Numbered from the stretch's first letter, positions 43,065 through 52,739 are shown. The stretch is DNA of 64,000 bases from Streptacidiphilus albus JL83 (GCF_000744705.1 NZ_JQML01000001.1:5404017-5468016); one strand, 5' to 3'. Notes: generated by a model from the letters alone, not told the origin. Numbers and translations: made by a program.

Positions 43065-44312
43065 TCAGCGCGGGGAGCGGGACAGGATCATCGTGCCGGA
43101 CGAGCAGAACCAGCCGCCGACACCGCTGACCAGGGCGAGTTCCGGCAGGCTCGGAGCCGCGCTGCGGCGCGCGTCGCGACGGCGGACCTGGCGGGCCGGG
43201 GCGGAGCCGGCGTAGTCGCCCCGGAGCTGGCGGACCGCCTCGGTGATCAGGAAGAGTCCGCGCATCCCCGGATGGCAGGCGGAGAGGCCGCCGCCGTCGG
43301 TGTTCACCGGCAGTGCGCCGTCGCGCAGCAGTCGCCCGTACTTGGCGTCGACGAACGGCCCGCCCTCGCCCTTGGCGCAGAAGCCCAGGTCCTCCAGCAG
43401 GACCAGCGGCATGTAGCTGAAGGCGTCGTAGACCTGCGCCAGGTCGATGTCGGAGGGGGAGACGCCGGCCCGCCGGAAGGCCAGTCGGCCGGAGACCGCG
43501 GCGGGGGAGACGGTGAAGTCCTCCCACTCGGACATCAGGCTGTGGCTGAGGTACTCGCCGGTGCCGAGGACCCAGACCGGGTCGTGCCGGATGTCCGGGA
43601 CGTAGTCCTCGGCGGCGAGCAGCACCGCGCAGCCGCCGTCGGAGCGGATGCAGCAGTGCAGCTTGGTGAAGGGCGAGGCGAGCACCGGTCCGCCGAGGAC
43701 GTCGTCGACGGTGATCGGGTCCCGGTACATGGCCTCCGGGTTGGCGGCGGCGTTGGCCCGGGCCTGGACCGCGACGCCGGCCAGCTGCTCCGGCGTGGTG
43801 CCGTACTCGTGCATGTGGCGGCGGGCGGCCATGGCGTACTTGGCGATCAGGGTGGCCCCGTACGGGGCCTCGAACTGCTGCGGGCCGGTGGCGCCGAGGG
43901 CTATCCCGGCGCTGCGGCGGCCGGCCTTGAGGTCGGCGCGGGCGGTCGAGCCGTAGACCAGCAGCACGGCCTCGGCATGGCCGGCCGCGATCGCGTCGAC
44001 GGCGTGGGCGGCCATCACCTCCCAGGTGGAGCCGCCGACCGAGGTCGAGTCGGCCCACCTGGGCCGCAGCCCCAGGTACTCGGCGACCTCGACCGGGGCC
44101 AGCAGGCCGAGTCCGGCCGAGGCGACGCCGTCCACGACCGAGCGCGGCAGTCCGGAGTCGGCGAGGGCGCGCCGGGCCGCCTGGGCGTGCAGCTGGAACG
44201 CGGTCAGGTCGTCGACGCGTCCGCAGTCGGAATGGGCGACGCCGACCACCGCCACCCGGCGGCGGCGCGCGGAGTCCTGCGGGACCGGTGCGTGGAGAGT
44301 CGGTGCGGGCAC
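43065..44312 (-). CDS. Thiolase-like lipid-transfer (Ltp/SCP2-thiolase type) protein
   Basis: The 415-residue protein has thiolase-fold motifs VAVVGVAHSDCGRVDDLTAF, STSVGGSTWEVMAAHAVDAI, AKYAMAARRHMHEYGTT, LAQVYDAFSYMPLVLLEDLG and VNTDGGGLSACHPGMRG. At the usual nucleophile position the sequence is GGST, so a classical thiolase Cys is missing, as in Ltp2-type aldolases that cleave side chains with a DUF35 partner. GTG 44312 is preceded by GAGGGAG. Operator 4 (44381-44395) lies 69 bp upstream, in the divergent promoter shared with the acyl-CoA dehydrogenase. Confidence 0.88.
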   Translation of the reverse strand: MPAPTLHAPVPQDSARRRRVAVVGVAHSDCGRVDDLTAFQLHAQAARRALADSGLPRSVVDGVASAGLGLLAPVEVAEYLGLRPRWADSTSVGGSTWEVMAAHAVDAIAAGHAEAVLLVYGSTARADLKAGRRSAGIALGATGPQQFEAPYGATLIAKYAMAARRHMHEYGTTPEQLAGVAVQARANAAANPEAMYRDPITVDDVLGGPVLASPFTKLHCCIRSDGGCAVLLAAEDYVPDIRHDPVWVLGTGEYLSHSLMSEWEDFTVSPAAVSGRLAFRRAGVSPSDIDLAQVYDAFSYMPLVLLEDLGFCAKGEGGPFVDAKYGRLLRDGALPVNTDGGGLSACHPGMRGLFLITEAVRQLRGDYAGSAPARQVRRRDARRSAAPSLPELALVSGVGGWFCSSGTMILSRSPR

Positions 44313-44380
44313 GGGGCTGCTCCCTCGGGACGGCGCGGGCGGCTCGGGTCGGCTGCGTCGGCGGCTGCGGCACAACAAAT

Positions 44381-44395
44381 CTGACGGTACATCAG
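44381..44395. promoter_or_regulatory. Regulon operator 4 (CTGACG-GTA-CATCAG)
   Basis: The symmetry extends outward as AAATCTGA...TCAGATTT (44378-44398), the longest palindrome of the set. Shared by thiolase and dehydrogenase promoters. Confidence 0.75.
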
Positions 44396-44441
44396 ATTTG
44401 CCGGGCTGTGCCCCTGTGCCCGCGGCACTCCTGCTTCTAGG

Positions 44442-44456
44442 ATGACGGTCCGTCAG
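44442..44456. promoter_or_regulatory. Regulon operator 5 (ATGACG-GTC-CGTCAG)
   Basis: One mismatch, 33 bp before the dehydrogenase ATG and within its likely 5' region. Confidence 0.65.
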
Positions 44457-44488
44457 GCCGTGTGCGACAGAGGACGACTGGAGGCGCT

Positions 44489-45664
44489 ATGGATCCCGCG
44501 CTCACCCCGGAACAGGAGGCCGTCCGCCGCACTCTGCGCGAGGCGCTGGCCAAGGGCTGCGCCCCGGATGAGGTCCGGGCCGCTGCCGCGGGCGCGGCCG
44601 GGTACGACGCCGAGCTGTGGCACCGGCTCGCCGAGCAGCCGGGGCTGCCCGGCATCGCCCTGCCCGCCGAGTACGGCGGCGCCGGCCTCGGCCCGATCGA
44701 GCTCGCCCTGGCCTGCGCCGAGGCCGGCCGGGTGCTGCTGCCCTCGCCGCTGCTCGCCTCCTCGGTGCTGGCCGCCGAGGCGGTGCTGGCCCTGGGTAAC
44801 CCGGCACAGCGCGAGGAACTGCTGCCCGCCCTCGCCGCCGGCCGCCGGACCGCCGCCCTGGTCCTGCCCGCGCCCTTCCCCGACGGACGCCCGGCCGGCG
44901 GCGGCCGGGCCGGCGGGATGCAGGCCGTGCCGAAGGCGGACGGCTGGCTGCTCTACGGCGGGGCCGAGCCGGTCCTGGACGGGGCCCGCGCCGACCTGTT
45001 GCTGGTCGCCGCCCACACCGGTGGCTTCCCGCGCAGCCGGACGGTGCTGTTCGCGGTCGACGGGGACGCGCCCGGGGTCACCCGCAGCCGCCGCGCCTCG
45101 CTCGACGAGACCCGGTCCCTGGCCCGGGTGGAACTGCGCGACGCGACCGGCGTCCCGCTGGGCGACCCCGCCCGCGACGCCGGTCCGGCGCTGGCCCGCA
45201 CCGGGACGGCGGCGGCCCTCGCCGTCGCCGCCGAGGCGCTGGGCGCCGCCGAGCAGTGCCTGGCCAGGACGGTCGAGTACGTCCAGGTGCGGGAGCAGTT
45301 CGGTCGGCCGGTCGGTTCCTTCCAGGCCGTCAAGCACCTGCTGGCGGACGTCCACGTCGGCGTGGAGGCGGCCCGCTCGGCCGTGTACTACGCGGCCTGG
45401 GCGCTCGATGGCGTGGGCTTCGCCGCCGACGGGGCCGCCGCCGAGGTGCTGCTGGCCCTCGCCCAGGCGATGGAGAGCCTCCACTCGGCCGCCGCCGTGG
45501 CGATCCAGCTGCACGGCGGGATCGCCATCACCTGGGAGCACGACGCCCACCTCTACTACAAGCGAGGCGTCGCCGACGAGCTGCTCTTCGGCGCCCCGTA
45601 CCTGCTGCGCGCCCGCGCGGCGGAGCACGCCGGGCTGTTCCCCCCGACCGCACGCCCGGCGTGA
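44489..45664 (+). CDS. Acyl-CoA dehydrogenase family protein
   Basis: The 391-residue flavoprotein begins MDPALTPEQEAVRRTLREAL. It shows the ACAD architecture: N-terminal helices with LPGIALPAEYGGAGLGPIEL, a shortened beta domain lacking the usual AMTEP motif (here AALVLPAPFPDG), and the C-terminal helical domain with YVQVREQFGRPVGSFQAVKH (Arg for FAD dimer contact) and IQLHGGIAITWEHDAHLYYK. The divergent beta domain resembles the FadE subunits of heteromeric sterol-type ACADs. No partner ACAD lies beside it. GGAG precedes ATG. Confidence 0.88.
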   Translation: MDPALTPEQEAVRRTLREALAKGCAPDEVRAAAAGAAGYDAELWHRLAEQPGLPGIALPAEYGGAGLGPIELALACAEAGRVLLPSPLLASSVLAAEAVLALGNPAQREELLPALAAGRRTAALVLPAPFPDGRPAGGGRAGGMQAVPKADGWLLYGGAEPVLDGARADLLLVAAHTGGFPRSRTVLFAVDGDAPGVTRSRRASLDETRSLARVELRDATGVPLGDPARDAGPALARTGTAAALAVAAEALGAAEQCLARTVEYVQVREQFGRPVGSFQAVKHLLADVHVGVEAARSAVYYAAWALDGVGFAADGAAAEVLLALAQAMESLHSAAAVAIQLHGGIAITWEHDAHLYYKRGVADELLFGAPYLLRARAAEHAGLFPPTARPA

Positions 45665-45789
45665 GGACCCCCGACCCCCTGGCCCCTGTCCGAACCCCTC
45701 GACCCGCCCGGAGCACCGACATGGAGACCGCCGCACCGCCCCCGTCCGGCCCCGAATCCGCTCCCGAACCCGCTCCTGGATCCGCTTCC

Positions 45790-45866
45790 GCCGCCCCGCC
45801 CGCCGCCCGCCCGCCGCCCCGCCCGCCGCCCCGCCCGCCGCCCCGCCCGCCGCCCCGCCCGCCGCT
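45790..45866. repeat. 12-bp GC tandem repeats upstream of the F420-type oxidoreductase gene
   Basis: Four to five copies of CCCGCCGCCCCG. They sit in an open frame from ATG 45721 encoding Pro-Arg repeats, which is not in frame with the oxidoreductase. Confidence 0.75.
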
Positions 45867-45896
45867 CCGCGTCGGCCGCGTTCGCGGCAGGAGGCC

Positions 45897-46454
45897 ATGG
45901 TCCAGAAGCTCTCGTCCACGGCGACCTTCGCCCGGATCGCCCCGCGCCTGCTGCCCAGGGTCGACCGATTAGTCCATCGGCTGACCGGTGGCAAGGTGAT
46001 GATCAGCCAATACATGCTGCCGTCGCTGTTCCTGACGACGACCGGACGCCGCAGCGGGGAGCCCCGGGTGACCCCGCTGGCCTGCCTGCCCGAGCCGGGC
46101 GGCGGCTTCCTGGTCATCGGCAGCAACTTCGGCCAGGTCAGCCATCCCGCCTGGACCGCCAATCTGCTGGCGGAGCCACGGGCCTCGGTCGAGCACCGGG
46201 GGCGGACGACAGCGGTCACGGCCCGGCTGCTGGAGGACCCGGTGGGTCCGGGCACCGGGGACGGGGCCGCCGACGGGAGCGCTGCCGGCGGTGGCGAGCG
46301 CGCGCAGGCGTGGGCGGCGCTGCTGCGGATGTGGCCGCCGTACGCCGCCTACCAGGCCCGGGTCGACCGCCGACTGCGGATCTTCCGCCTGGTGCCGACC
46401 GTGGAGGCGGCACCGGAGGAGGCGGCTGGCCCGGCGACCGCAGCGGGGACGTAG
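45897..46454 (+). CDS. Nitroreductase/deazaflavin-dependent (F420) oxidoreductase family protein
   Basis: The 185-residue protein has the DDN-type split-barrel pattern: KVMISQYMLPSLFLTTTGRR, SGEPRVTPLACLPEPGGGFL, VIGSNFGQVSHPAWTANLLA and RTTAVTARLLEDP, followed by MWPPYAAYQARVDRRLRIFR. Such proteins bind F420 or related cofactors and reduce varied substrates. ATG 45897 has GGCAGGAGG just upstream and matches family starts; ATG 45721 is out of frame. It follows the acyl-CoA dehydrogenase by 233 bp and may belong to the same unit. Confidence 0.85.
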   Translation: MVQKLSSTATFARIAPRLLPRVDRLVHRLTGGKVMISQYMLPSLFLTTTGRRSGEPRVTPLACLPEPGGGFLVIGSNFGQVSHPAWTANLLAEPRASVEHRGRTTAVTARLLEDPVGPGTGDGAADGSAAGGGERAQAWAALLRMWPPYAAYQARVDRRLRIFRLVPTVEAAPEEAAGPATAAGT

Positions 46455-46767
46455 CGGGGGCTCGGCGGCGACTTGGCGGAGGGGGCGGGCGCAGCCGTCG
46501 GACGGCGCTCGGGTGGCCGAACGCGCCTGGCGCGCTGCTCCGAACGGGTGAGCTGGGCGCGGGCCGCCGAGGTGGCCGGGGCCGGCCGGGGTCGGCCGCA
46601 GCGGCCGCGGACATGGGAAGGGCGGCCCTCCCGGTAGGGAGAGCCGCCCTTGGCGGACGTGGGTGCGACAGTCGAACCGGCGTACCTCCCCCGAGGCGCA
46701 GCCGGTTCCTCGGCCCGGTCGGACAGGCGACCGGGGTCGCGGCCCAGGACGGTACCGCGGAGGACTG
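46455..46767. other. Convergent intergenic region with a hairpin
   Basis: 313 bp between the oxidoreductase and the TetR gene, holding the terminator at 46618-46651 and no gene that I can support. Confidence 0.5.
46618..46651. terminator. Bidirectional terminator between oxidoreductase and tetR
   Basis: AAGGGCGGC-C-CTCCC pairs with GGGAG-A-GCCGCCCTT over a GGTA loop (14 pairs, one mismatch), with A and T flanks usable in both directions. Confidence 0.75.
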
Positions 46768-47415
46768 CTACTTCGGCGGCTTCTTGCCGGTCATGCCCAG
46801 GTAGACCAGGAGCGCCAGGCTCGGCTTGAGCTCCTTCGCCTTGACGCCCCAGGAGTCGAAGCCCTTCTGGTGCTCGGCGACGGCGGCCAGCATGGCCACC
46901 AGCGAACCGGCCACGGCCGCGGCGTTCACCGAGGCGTCAGCCTTGTTCGCGGCCTGGAGGGCCTTGAGGGAGTCGGTGAGTGAGTTGGTCACCGCATTGA
47001 GGATTTTCATGCGGATCTTGAAGAACCGCTTGTCTCCTTCTGCCGAGCCCAACGTCACCACGCGCAGGATGGCCTCGTTGTCGCGCCAGAACGTGAGGAA
47101 GCCGTCAACCAGCTCCTCTGCCGTCTGGTAGCCGGTCTTTCCGGCCCACGACTTGTCGGCGACCAGGTCCTTGAGACCGGCGCCTTCCCTGGCCATACTG
47201 TCCGCGATTTCGAGGACAGCGCCCTCGACGTCGGGGAAGTACTGGTAGAACGTTGCGGGGGAGGTACCCGCCATCCGGGCTACGTCGATGACCTTGACGT
47301 CCCGGTAGGGCGATGTGCTGAGCATCTCGCTAAGGCATTCGAGCAGCTTCTGCCGCGTCGCCTGCCCGCGTCGCCCGGCGACACGCCCGTCGACGGTGCG
47401 AACTTGTCCTGTCAT
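46768..47415 (-). CDS. TetR-family transcriptional regulator, candidate controller of the CTGACG regulon
   Basis: The 215-residue protein has a TetR N-terminal helix-turn-helix: RRGQATRQKLLECLSEMLST, then VKVIDVARMAGTSPATFYQY and the helix PDVEGAVLEIAD. The C-terminal ligand domain includes WAGKTGYQTAEELVDGFLTF and FFKIRMKILNAVTNSLTDSL. It lies amid the acyl-CoA genes whose promoters share CTGACG-N3-CRTCAG, so it is the best local candidate for their repressor, with an acyl-CoA as a likely inducer. Only a half-site (CGTCAG at 47418) lies by its own start, so the link is inference. Confidence 0.92.
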   Translation of the reverse strand: MTGQVRTVDGRVAGRRGQATRQKLLECLSEMLSTSPYRDVKVIDVARMAGTSPATFYQYFPDVEGAVLEIADSMAREGAGLKDLVADKSWAGKTGYQTAEELVDGFLTFWRDNEAILRVVTLGSAEGDKRFFKIRMKILNAVTNSLTDSLKALQAANKADASVNAAAVAGSLVAMLAAVAEHQKGFDSWGVKAKELKPSLALLVYLGMTGKKPPK

Positions 47416-47473
47416 GCCGTCAGTTTACCGTGGCAAGATCCGCGCGCTATCCGGCAGTGTGCCGAATAGTCCG

Positions 47474-48844
47474 TCAGGCTGACGGGGCGCCGGACGCCAG
47501 GCCTGCGGAACGGTCCGGCGCGGGGCCCTCAGGGGCATCGGATCCGAGCCATTCCGCCCGCGTCAGCGGCAGTCCGCTGCGCCCCCGCTGGGTCGGCCTG
47601 ACCGCCAGCACCTGGTTCACGCCGATGCGGTTCTCCTCGAAGGCGAGGGCCGAGGCGGCCATGTAGAGGCGCCAGACCCGGGCCCGGCCGGGGGAGCTCA
47701 GGGTGACCGCCCGGTCCCACTCCGCCTGCAGGTTGGCGACCCAGGCCCGCAGCGTCAGGGCGTAGTGCTCACGCAGCGATTCGACGTCCCGGATCTCGAA
47801 CCCGGACTGCTCCAGCAGGCCCACGGTCACGCTGACCGGCGCCAGATCACCGTCCGGGAAAACGTACGAGGTGATGAAGGGACTGGTCCGGTAGGGCTCG
47901 CCGGGAAGGTTGGGACGACGGGCGATCTGATGGTTCAGCAGCCGTCCGCCCGGGGCGAGCAGCCCGTGGAGGAGGGTGGCGTAGGTCCGGAACTGCTCGG
48001 AGCCGACGTGCTCGGCCATCCCGACGCTGGAGATCGCGTCGTACGGGCCGTCAGCGACGTCGCGGTAGTCCTGCAGTCGGATCGTCAGCTTCTCCGAGAG
48101 CCCGGCTTCGGCGATCCGCTCCCGGGCGCCGCGCGCCTGCTCCTCGGAGAGGGTGACCCCGGTCCCGGTGACCCCGTAGTGCTGCGCGGCGTGCAGCAGC
48201 AGCTGGCCCCAGCCGCAGCCCACGTCCAGCAGCCGCATCCCCGGCCGCAGGCCGAGCTTGCGGCAGATCAGGTCGATCTTGGCGGTCTGGGCCTGCTCCA
48301 GGGTGGCCGCGCCCGGTGTCCAGTAGGCGCAGGAGTAGACCATGGAGGGACCGAGGACCAGCCGGTAGAAGTCGTTGCCGACGTCGTAGTGGTGGCTGAT
48401 GGCCCGGCGGTCCCGGCTCCGCGAGTGCCGGCTGCCCGAGAGCCGCTGGACCTCCTCCGGCGGCAGCGGCGGACGCGGGCCGAGCACGCCCAGGCCCAGG
48501 GCGGCGGCCAGCAGCCGTCGGCCCTGCGGGCCGAGCAGCTCCCGCGTGCTCGGGCGCAGCGACGGAGCCTGCGTTCGCTCGACCAGCCGGGCCAGGGTCT
48601 CCAGCAGGTCGTAGAGGTCGCTCTCGGGGTCCAGGTCGAGGTCGCCGGAGACGTAGGCGCGGGCCAGACCCAGCTCGTCCGGCCGCCACAGCAGGTGCCG
48701 CAGCGCCCGCCGGTTGCGCAGGACCAGCACCGGGGCGCCGGCCGGTCCCGACTCGGACCCGTCCCAGGCCCGGATCCGCAGCGGCAGCTCGGCGCCGACC
48801 AGCTCAGCGAGGACCGGGGACAGCCGCTCCGCCACGCCGACCAT
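47474..48844 (-). CDS. Cyclopropane-fatty-acyl-phospholipid synthase family methyltransferase
   Basis: The 456-residue protein has the CFA N-terminal domain (LRNRRALRHLLWRPDELGLA, AYVSGDLDLD) and a SAM methyltransferase domain with HHYDVGNDFYRLVLGPSMVY, SCAYW, motif I RLLDVGCGWGQLLLHAAQHY, SVGMAEHVG and PNLPGEPYRTSPFITSYVFP. It modifies unsaturated acyl chains of phospholipids, adding a methylene or methyl bridge. It starts at ATG 48844. It may be monocistronic and is divergent from the kinase gene. No CTGACG operator precedes it. Confidence 0.92.
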   Translation of the reverse strand: MVGVAERLSPVLAELVGAELPLRIRAWDGSESGPAGAPVLVLRNRRALRHLLWRPDELGLARAYVSGDLDLDPESDLYDLLETLARLVERTQAPSLRPSTRELLGPQGRRLLAAALGLGVLGPRPPLPPEEVQRLSGSRHSRSRDRRAISHHYDVGNDFYRLVLGPSMVYSCAYWTPGAATLEQAQTAKIDLICRKLGLRPGMRLLDVGCGWGQLLLHAAQHYGVTGTGVTLSEEQARGARERIAEAGLSEKLTIRLQDYRDVADGPYDAISSVGMAEHVGSEQFRTYATLLHGLLAPGGRLLNHQIARRPNLPGEPYRTSPFITSYVFPDGDLAPVSVTVGLLEQSGFEIRDVESLREHYALTLRAWVANLQAEWDRAVTLSSPGRARVWRLYMAASALAFEENRIGVNQVLAVRPTQRGRSGLPLTRAEWLGSDAPEGPAPDRSAGLASGAPSA

Positions 48845-49152
48845 GTGCCGCCTCCGCTCCGCTCGCCACCGACAGTGCTCCGACCGTGCTGCTCAGTAGT
48901 GCTGGGACAGGCCGGAACCGTTGAGACATGCCAGAGCGTCAATCTAACGCTCCGGCACCGATTCGTGGATCAACGGCGCGGGATGGCCAAAACTCGGTCC
49001 CCCGCATGGCCTACTGGTGGACGGGCCTGTGCCGGGACACTTCGGTGGAACGATTCCGGAGGGCTGGTTGGCCCCGGCGAGGGTCGGCATTGGACAATCG
49101 ACTCCGGAAGCGGCACGACGGGGAGCACTCACACGGGGAGGTGGCTGAGCAC
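48845..49152. promoter_or_regulatory. Divergent promoter region between CFA synthase and the PQQ kinase
   Basis: 308 bp without a gene. It contains the palindrome GAGCGT-N7-ACGCTC at 48934-48952, about 90 bp from the CFA start, which may be an operator. Confidence 0.4.
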
Positions 49153-51669
49153 GTGGACCAGCTGACGGCACACGATCCAAGGCGGATCGGGCCTTTCGAG
49201 GTGCTCGGACGCCTTGGCGCGGGCGGTATGGGACTGGTCTACCTCGGCCGCTCCTCCTCCGGCCGCAGGGTCGCGATCAAGACCGTCCGCGGCGAACTGG
49301 CGGAGGACCAGCTCTTCCGGGTCCGTTTCGCCCGTGAGATCTCCGCCGCCCGCACCGTCAGCGGCTTCTACACCGCTGCCGTCGTGGACGCCGACGCCGA
49401 CGCCCCCGTGCCCTGGCTCGCCACCGCCTACATCCCGGCGCCCTCGCTGGAGGACCTGGTCGCCGAGTGCGGCCCGCTGCCGCCCGGGGCCTCGCGCTGG
49501 CTGATCGCCGGCATCGCCGAGGCCCTCCAGTCGATCCACGCCGCCGGGCTGGTCCACCGCGACCTCAAGCCCTCCAATGTGCTGGTCACCGAGGACGGGC
49601 CGCGGGTGATCGACTTCGGTATCGCCGCCGGGGTCTCCCACACCCGGCTGACCATGACCAACGTCGCCGTCGGCACCCCCGCCTACATGTCGCCCGAGCA
49701 GGCCAGGGACAGCCGCAGCGTGACCGGGGCCAGCGACGTCTTCTCGCTCGGCTCGCTGCTGGTCTTCGCGGCGACCGGGCATGCGCCGTACCACGGGGTG
49801 AACCCGGTGGAGACGGTGTTCATGCTGCTCCGCGAGGCCCCCGACCTGTCCGGGCTGCCGCCGGAGCTGGCCCCGCTGGTCAAGGCGTGCATGCGACCCG
49901 CCGCGGAGCGGCGGCCGACCCCGGCCCAGATCCAGGAGGAGCTGGCGCCGCACCTGTACGCCAGCGGTGCGGGCGAGGACGACGACTCACGGGACTGGCT
50001 GCCACCGGTGGCCCTCGACCTGATCGACCGTCGGCGCGGCCGCCGCGGCGGATCCGTGTCGGCCGGTTCCGTGCAGGCCGGGGCCGTACCGGCCGGTGCG
50101 CCGGGGCCGCAGGCCGGTCCCGGGGTTCCGGCACTGCCGCAGGCCGCCCCGCAGCCGGTCCAGCCGCCGCTGCAGGGAGTCCAGCAGCAGGGCGCCCAGC
50201 AGGGCATCCCGCACCAGCACGGCGCGCCCCAGGTCTCGGGGACGGTCCCCACCCATGTCGCGGCCTCCGCCCCCTCGGGGCTGGATCCCCGCACCGGCGT
50301 CGGCCCGCTCCCCGCGCCGGCCGGACCGGTGGCGCCGCTGGTGGAGCGCGCCGTCGGCGGACGCCGGCACGCGGCCGGGCCGCAGCCGGAGCCGCCGCTG
50401 CCGACCGCGCCCACCCCGGTGGTCCAGCTGGTCGGCAACGCGGTCCCGATCGGCCCCGGGGTCCGGGCCGCCGACACGGTGGCCCCGACCCACGGCGCGG
50501 AGCAGGTGCCGCCGCCCGGCACGGACTGGGTGCGCCGCACCCCTCAGGCGCCGCAGCCCGCCGCCGCCACCTCCGCCCGCTGGCGTCCCTGGCGGTTCCG
50601 GATGTCCAACGACGTCTGGGGCACCCCGCAGGTCAGCGATGGCGTGCTGTTCATCACCAGCTTCGAGGTGCACGCGCTCGACATCGCCACCGGCCGCCGC
50701 CGCTTCAAGACCCGGGACGTCGCCTGGGCGGTCTCGGTCGCCGACGGCCGGGTCCACGCCGCCGACGGACCGCACCTGTTCACACTGAACTCGGCCGACG
50801 GCGCCGAGCGCTGGCGGACCACCCTGGACGGCTGGACCTACTCGCTGGACACCGGCGGCGGCGCGGTCGTGGCCGGCACCAGGGGCGGCGGGGTGCAGGT
50901 GCACTCCGCCATCGACGGCAGTGAGATGTGGCAGGTCAAGGACGCCCAGCAGGAGTACGAGAACCAGTTGGCCGGGCCGTGCGTGCTGGGCGACTCGGTC
51001 TACTACTACGGCGGCGGCCGGCTGCGGGCGCTCGACCTGACGACGGGTCTGCCGCGCTGGTCCTTCCCGGTCGGCGAGGACGTGCCCTCGCACCCGGTGC
51101 TGCGGCAGGGCGTGCTGCACCTCACCTCGGGCACCCGGGTGCTGGCGCTGGACGAGGCCAGCGGCGAGCAGCGCTGGCGCTACGACGCGCCGGTGGTGCT
51201 GTTCACCCCGCCGACCCCGGACGACCGGGGGACGCTCTTCGTCGCGGACTACGTGGGTACGGTCCTGGCGCTGGACGCAGCGAGCGGCGCGCTGCGCTGG
51301 CAGGCCCGCACCGGCGGCCGCCAGGGCGCGGACCCGGTGCTGGCGGTCGACGGGTCGGTGCTGGTGGGCAGCGGCGACACGGTCTACGCCTTCGACGCGG
51401 CCAACGGCGACGAGCGCTGGCGGTACACCGCCAGGGGCGAGCTGACCGGCGCCCCGGCGGCGGCCGACGGCCTGGTGCACCTGGGCAGCCGGGACCACTC
51501 GCTGCACACCCTGGACCTGGCCACCGGGCGGCTGCGCTGGAAGCTGGACACCGGCGGCGAGATCACCGGCTCGCCGGTGGCCTTCGAGGGCCGGGTCTTC
51601 GCCTGCAGCAAGGACCGCTGCGTCTACGCGCTGGACGCGGCCCGGGGCACGGCGACCTCCCGCGACTGA
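49153..51669 (+). CDS. Serine/threonine protein kinase with C-terminal PQQ-type beta-propeller
   Basis: The 838-residue protein has a Hanks kinase (residues ~10-265): [20 protein letters not shown] (P-loop), AIKTVRGE (Lys), [13 protein letters not shown] (catalytic loop) and VIDFGIAAG (DFG), then [16 protein letters not shown] ~200-residue Pro/Ala/Gln-rich linker follows. The C-terminus has eight or nine repeats like [20 protein letters not shown] and [20 protein letters not shown], forming a PQQ-type propeller. No transmembrane helix is visible between them, so the sensor may be cytoplasmic. GTG 49153 is used, with GGGGAGG upstream; GTG 49141 is possible. Confidence 0.92.
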   Translation: MDQLTAHDPRRIGPFEVLGRLGAGGMGLVYLGRSSSGRRVAIKTVRGELAEDQLFRVRFAREISAARTVSGFYTAAVVDADADAPVPWLATAYIPAPSLEDLVAECGPLPPGASRWLIAGIAEALQSIHAAGLVHRDLKPSNVLVTEDGPRVIDFGIAAGVSHTRLTMTNVAVGTPAYMSPEQARDSRSVTGASDVFSLGSLLVFAATGHAPYHGVNPVETVFMLLREAPDLSGLPPELAPLVKACMRPAAERRPTPAQIQEELAPHLYASGAGEDDDSRDWLPPVALDLIDRRRGRRGGSVSAGSVQAGAVPAGAPGPQAGPGVPALPQAAPQPVQPPLQGVQQQGAQQGIPHQHGAPQVSGTVPTHVAASAPSGLDPRTGVGPLPAPAGPVAPLVERAVGGRRHAAGPQPEPPLPTAPTPVVQLVGNAVPIGPGVRAADTVAPTHGAEQVPPPGTDWVRRTPQAPQPAAATSARWRPWRFRMSNDVWGTPQVSDGVLFITSFEVHALDIATGRRRFKTRDVAWAVSVADGRVHAADGPHLFTLNSADGAERWRTTLDGWTYSLDTGGGAVVAGTRGGGVQVHSAIDGSEMWQVKDAQQEYENQLAGPCVLGDSVYYYGGGRLRALDLTTGLPRWSFPVGEDVPSHPVLRQGVLHLTSGTRVLALDEASGEQRWRYDAPVVLFTPPTPDDRGTLFVADYVGTVLALDAASGALRWQARTGGRQGADPVLAVDGSVLVGSGDTVYAFDAANGDERWRYTARGELTGAPAAADGLVHLGSRDHSLHTLDLATGRLRWKLDTGGEITGSPVAFEGRVFACSKDRCVYALDAARGTATSRD

Positions 51670-51764
51670 CTCGTCCTCCCGCGCGGTTGGCCCGTCCTCC
51701 CGCCGCTGACTCGTTCCTCCCGCGGCTGACTCGTTCCTCCTGCGGCTGCGCGGGCCCGGGCGGG

Positions 51765-52739
51765 TCAGTCCGCGGGGTGGCGCAGCTGCCAGCCGGCCCA
51801 GGCGGAGGCGACCATGTCGTCGAGGCCGTAGCGCGCGGACCAGCCCAGCTCCTCGGCGATCAGCTCGGCGGAGGCGACGACCCGGGCCGGGTCGCCGGGA
51901 CGCCGGGCGACCACCTCGCCGGTGGCGTCCAGGCCGGTGACGCGGCCGATGGCGTCCAGCATCTCGCGCACCGAGACGCCCTCGCCGCTGCCGATGTTGA
52001 GGACCAGTTCGGTCCGGTCGGGCCGGTCCCGCAGCCGGTGGACGGCGGCGACATGGGCGGTGGCGACGTCCGAGACATGGATGTAGTCGCGGACGCAGGT
52101 GCCGTCGGGGGTCGGGTAGTCCGCGCCGAAGACCAGCGGGGGCAGGCCGGCGCTGAGGCGCTCGAAGACCATCGGCACCAGGTTGAACGCCCCGGGGTCG
52201 GCCAGCTCGGGGCCGGCCGCGCCGGCCACGTTGAAGTAGCGCAGGGCGACGGTGCCCATGCCGTGGGCCCGTCCGGCGGCCCGGACCAGCCACTCGCCGA
52301 CCAGCTTGGTCTCCCCGTAGGGGCTCATCGGGGCGCAGGGGGTGGACTCGGTGACGGTCAGGACGTCCGGCATCCCGTAGACGGCGGCCGAGGAGGAGAA
52401 CAGGAAGCGGCGGATCCCGGCCGCCGCCGAGGCCTCCAGCACGACGCGCAGGCCCTCGACGTTCTCGTGGTAGTACCGGAGCGGCTCCGCGACGGACTCG
52501 GCCACCTGCTTCTTGGCGGCGATGTGCAGCACGCCCTCGATCCGGTGCTCCGCGAGGACCCGGTCCAGCAGGGCGCGGTCCAGCGTGGAGCCGGTGACCA
52601 GCGGTACACCGGCGGGCAGCCGGCCCGGGTCGCCGGTGCTGAGGTCGTCGAGGACGACCACCTCGGTGCCGTCCTCGACCAGGGCGCGGACGACATGGGC
52701 GCCGATGAAGCCTGCTCCGCCTGTGATCAGCCAGCTCAT
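51765..52739 (-). CDS. galE: UDP-glucose 4-epimerase
   Basis: The 324-residue SDR enzyme has the NAD site MSWLITGGAGFIGAHVVRAL, catalytic Ser/Tyr/Lys in FLFSSSAAVYGMPD and MSPYGETKLVGEWL, and the family motifs LRYFNVAGAAGPE and GTCVRDYIHVSDVATAHVAA. It interconverts UDP-glucose and UDP-galactose for cell-surface glycans. ATG 52739 is preferred over ATG 52748 because homologues begin MxWLITGGAGFIG. It is separate from other sugar genes; the two glycosyltransferases 4 kb away could use its products, which is inference. Confidence 0.94.
   Translation of the reverse strand: MSWLITGGAGFIGAHVVRALVEDGTEVVVLDDLSTGDPGRLPAGVPLVTGSTLDRALLDRVLAEHRIEGVLHIAAKKQVAESVAEPLRYYHENVEGLRVVLEASAAAGIRRFLFSSSAAVYGMPDVLTVTESTPCAPMSPYGETKLVGEWLVRAAGRAHGMGTVALRYFNVAGAAGPELADPGAFNLVPMVFERLSAGLPPLVFGADYPTPDGTCVRDYIHVSDVATAHVAAVHRLRDRPDRTELVLNIGSGEGVSVREMLDAIGRVTGLDATGEVVARRPGDPARVVASAELIAEELGWSARYGLDDMVASAWAGWQLRHPAD

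Noticed and set aside
46640-46700. tRNA-like T-loop (GGTTCGACTG on the minus strand) near the terminator
   Set aside because: The flanking bases do not form a T-stem or acceptor stem, and no anticodon arm was found.
47472-47484. CGTCAG-G-CTGACG inverted pair
   Set aside because: The half-sites face the opposite way to the regulon operators and overlap the 3' end of the CFA synthase gene, so it is probably chance.
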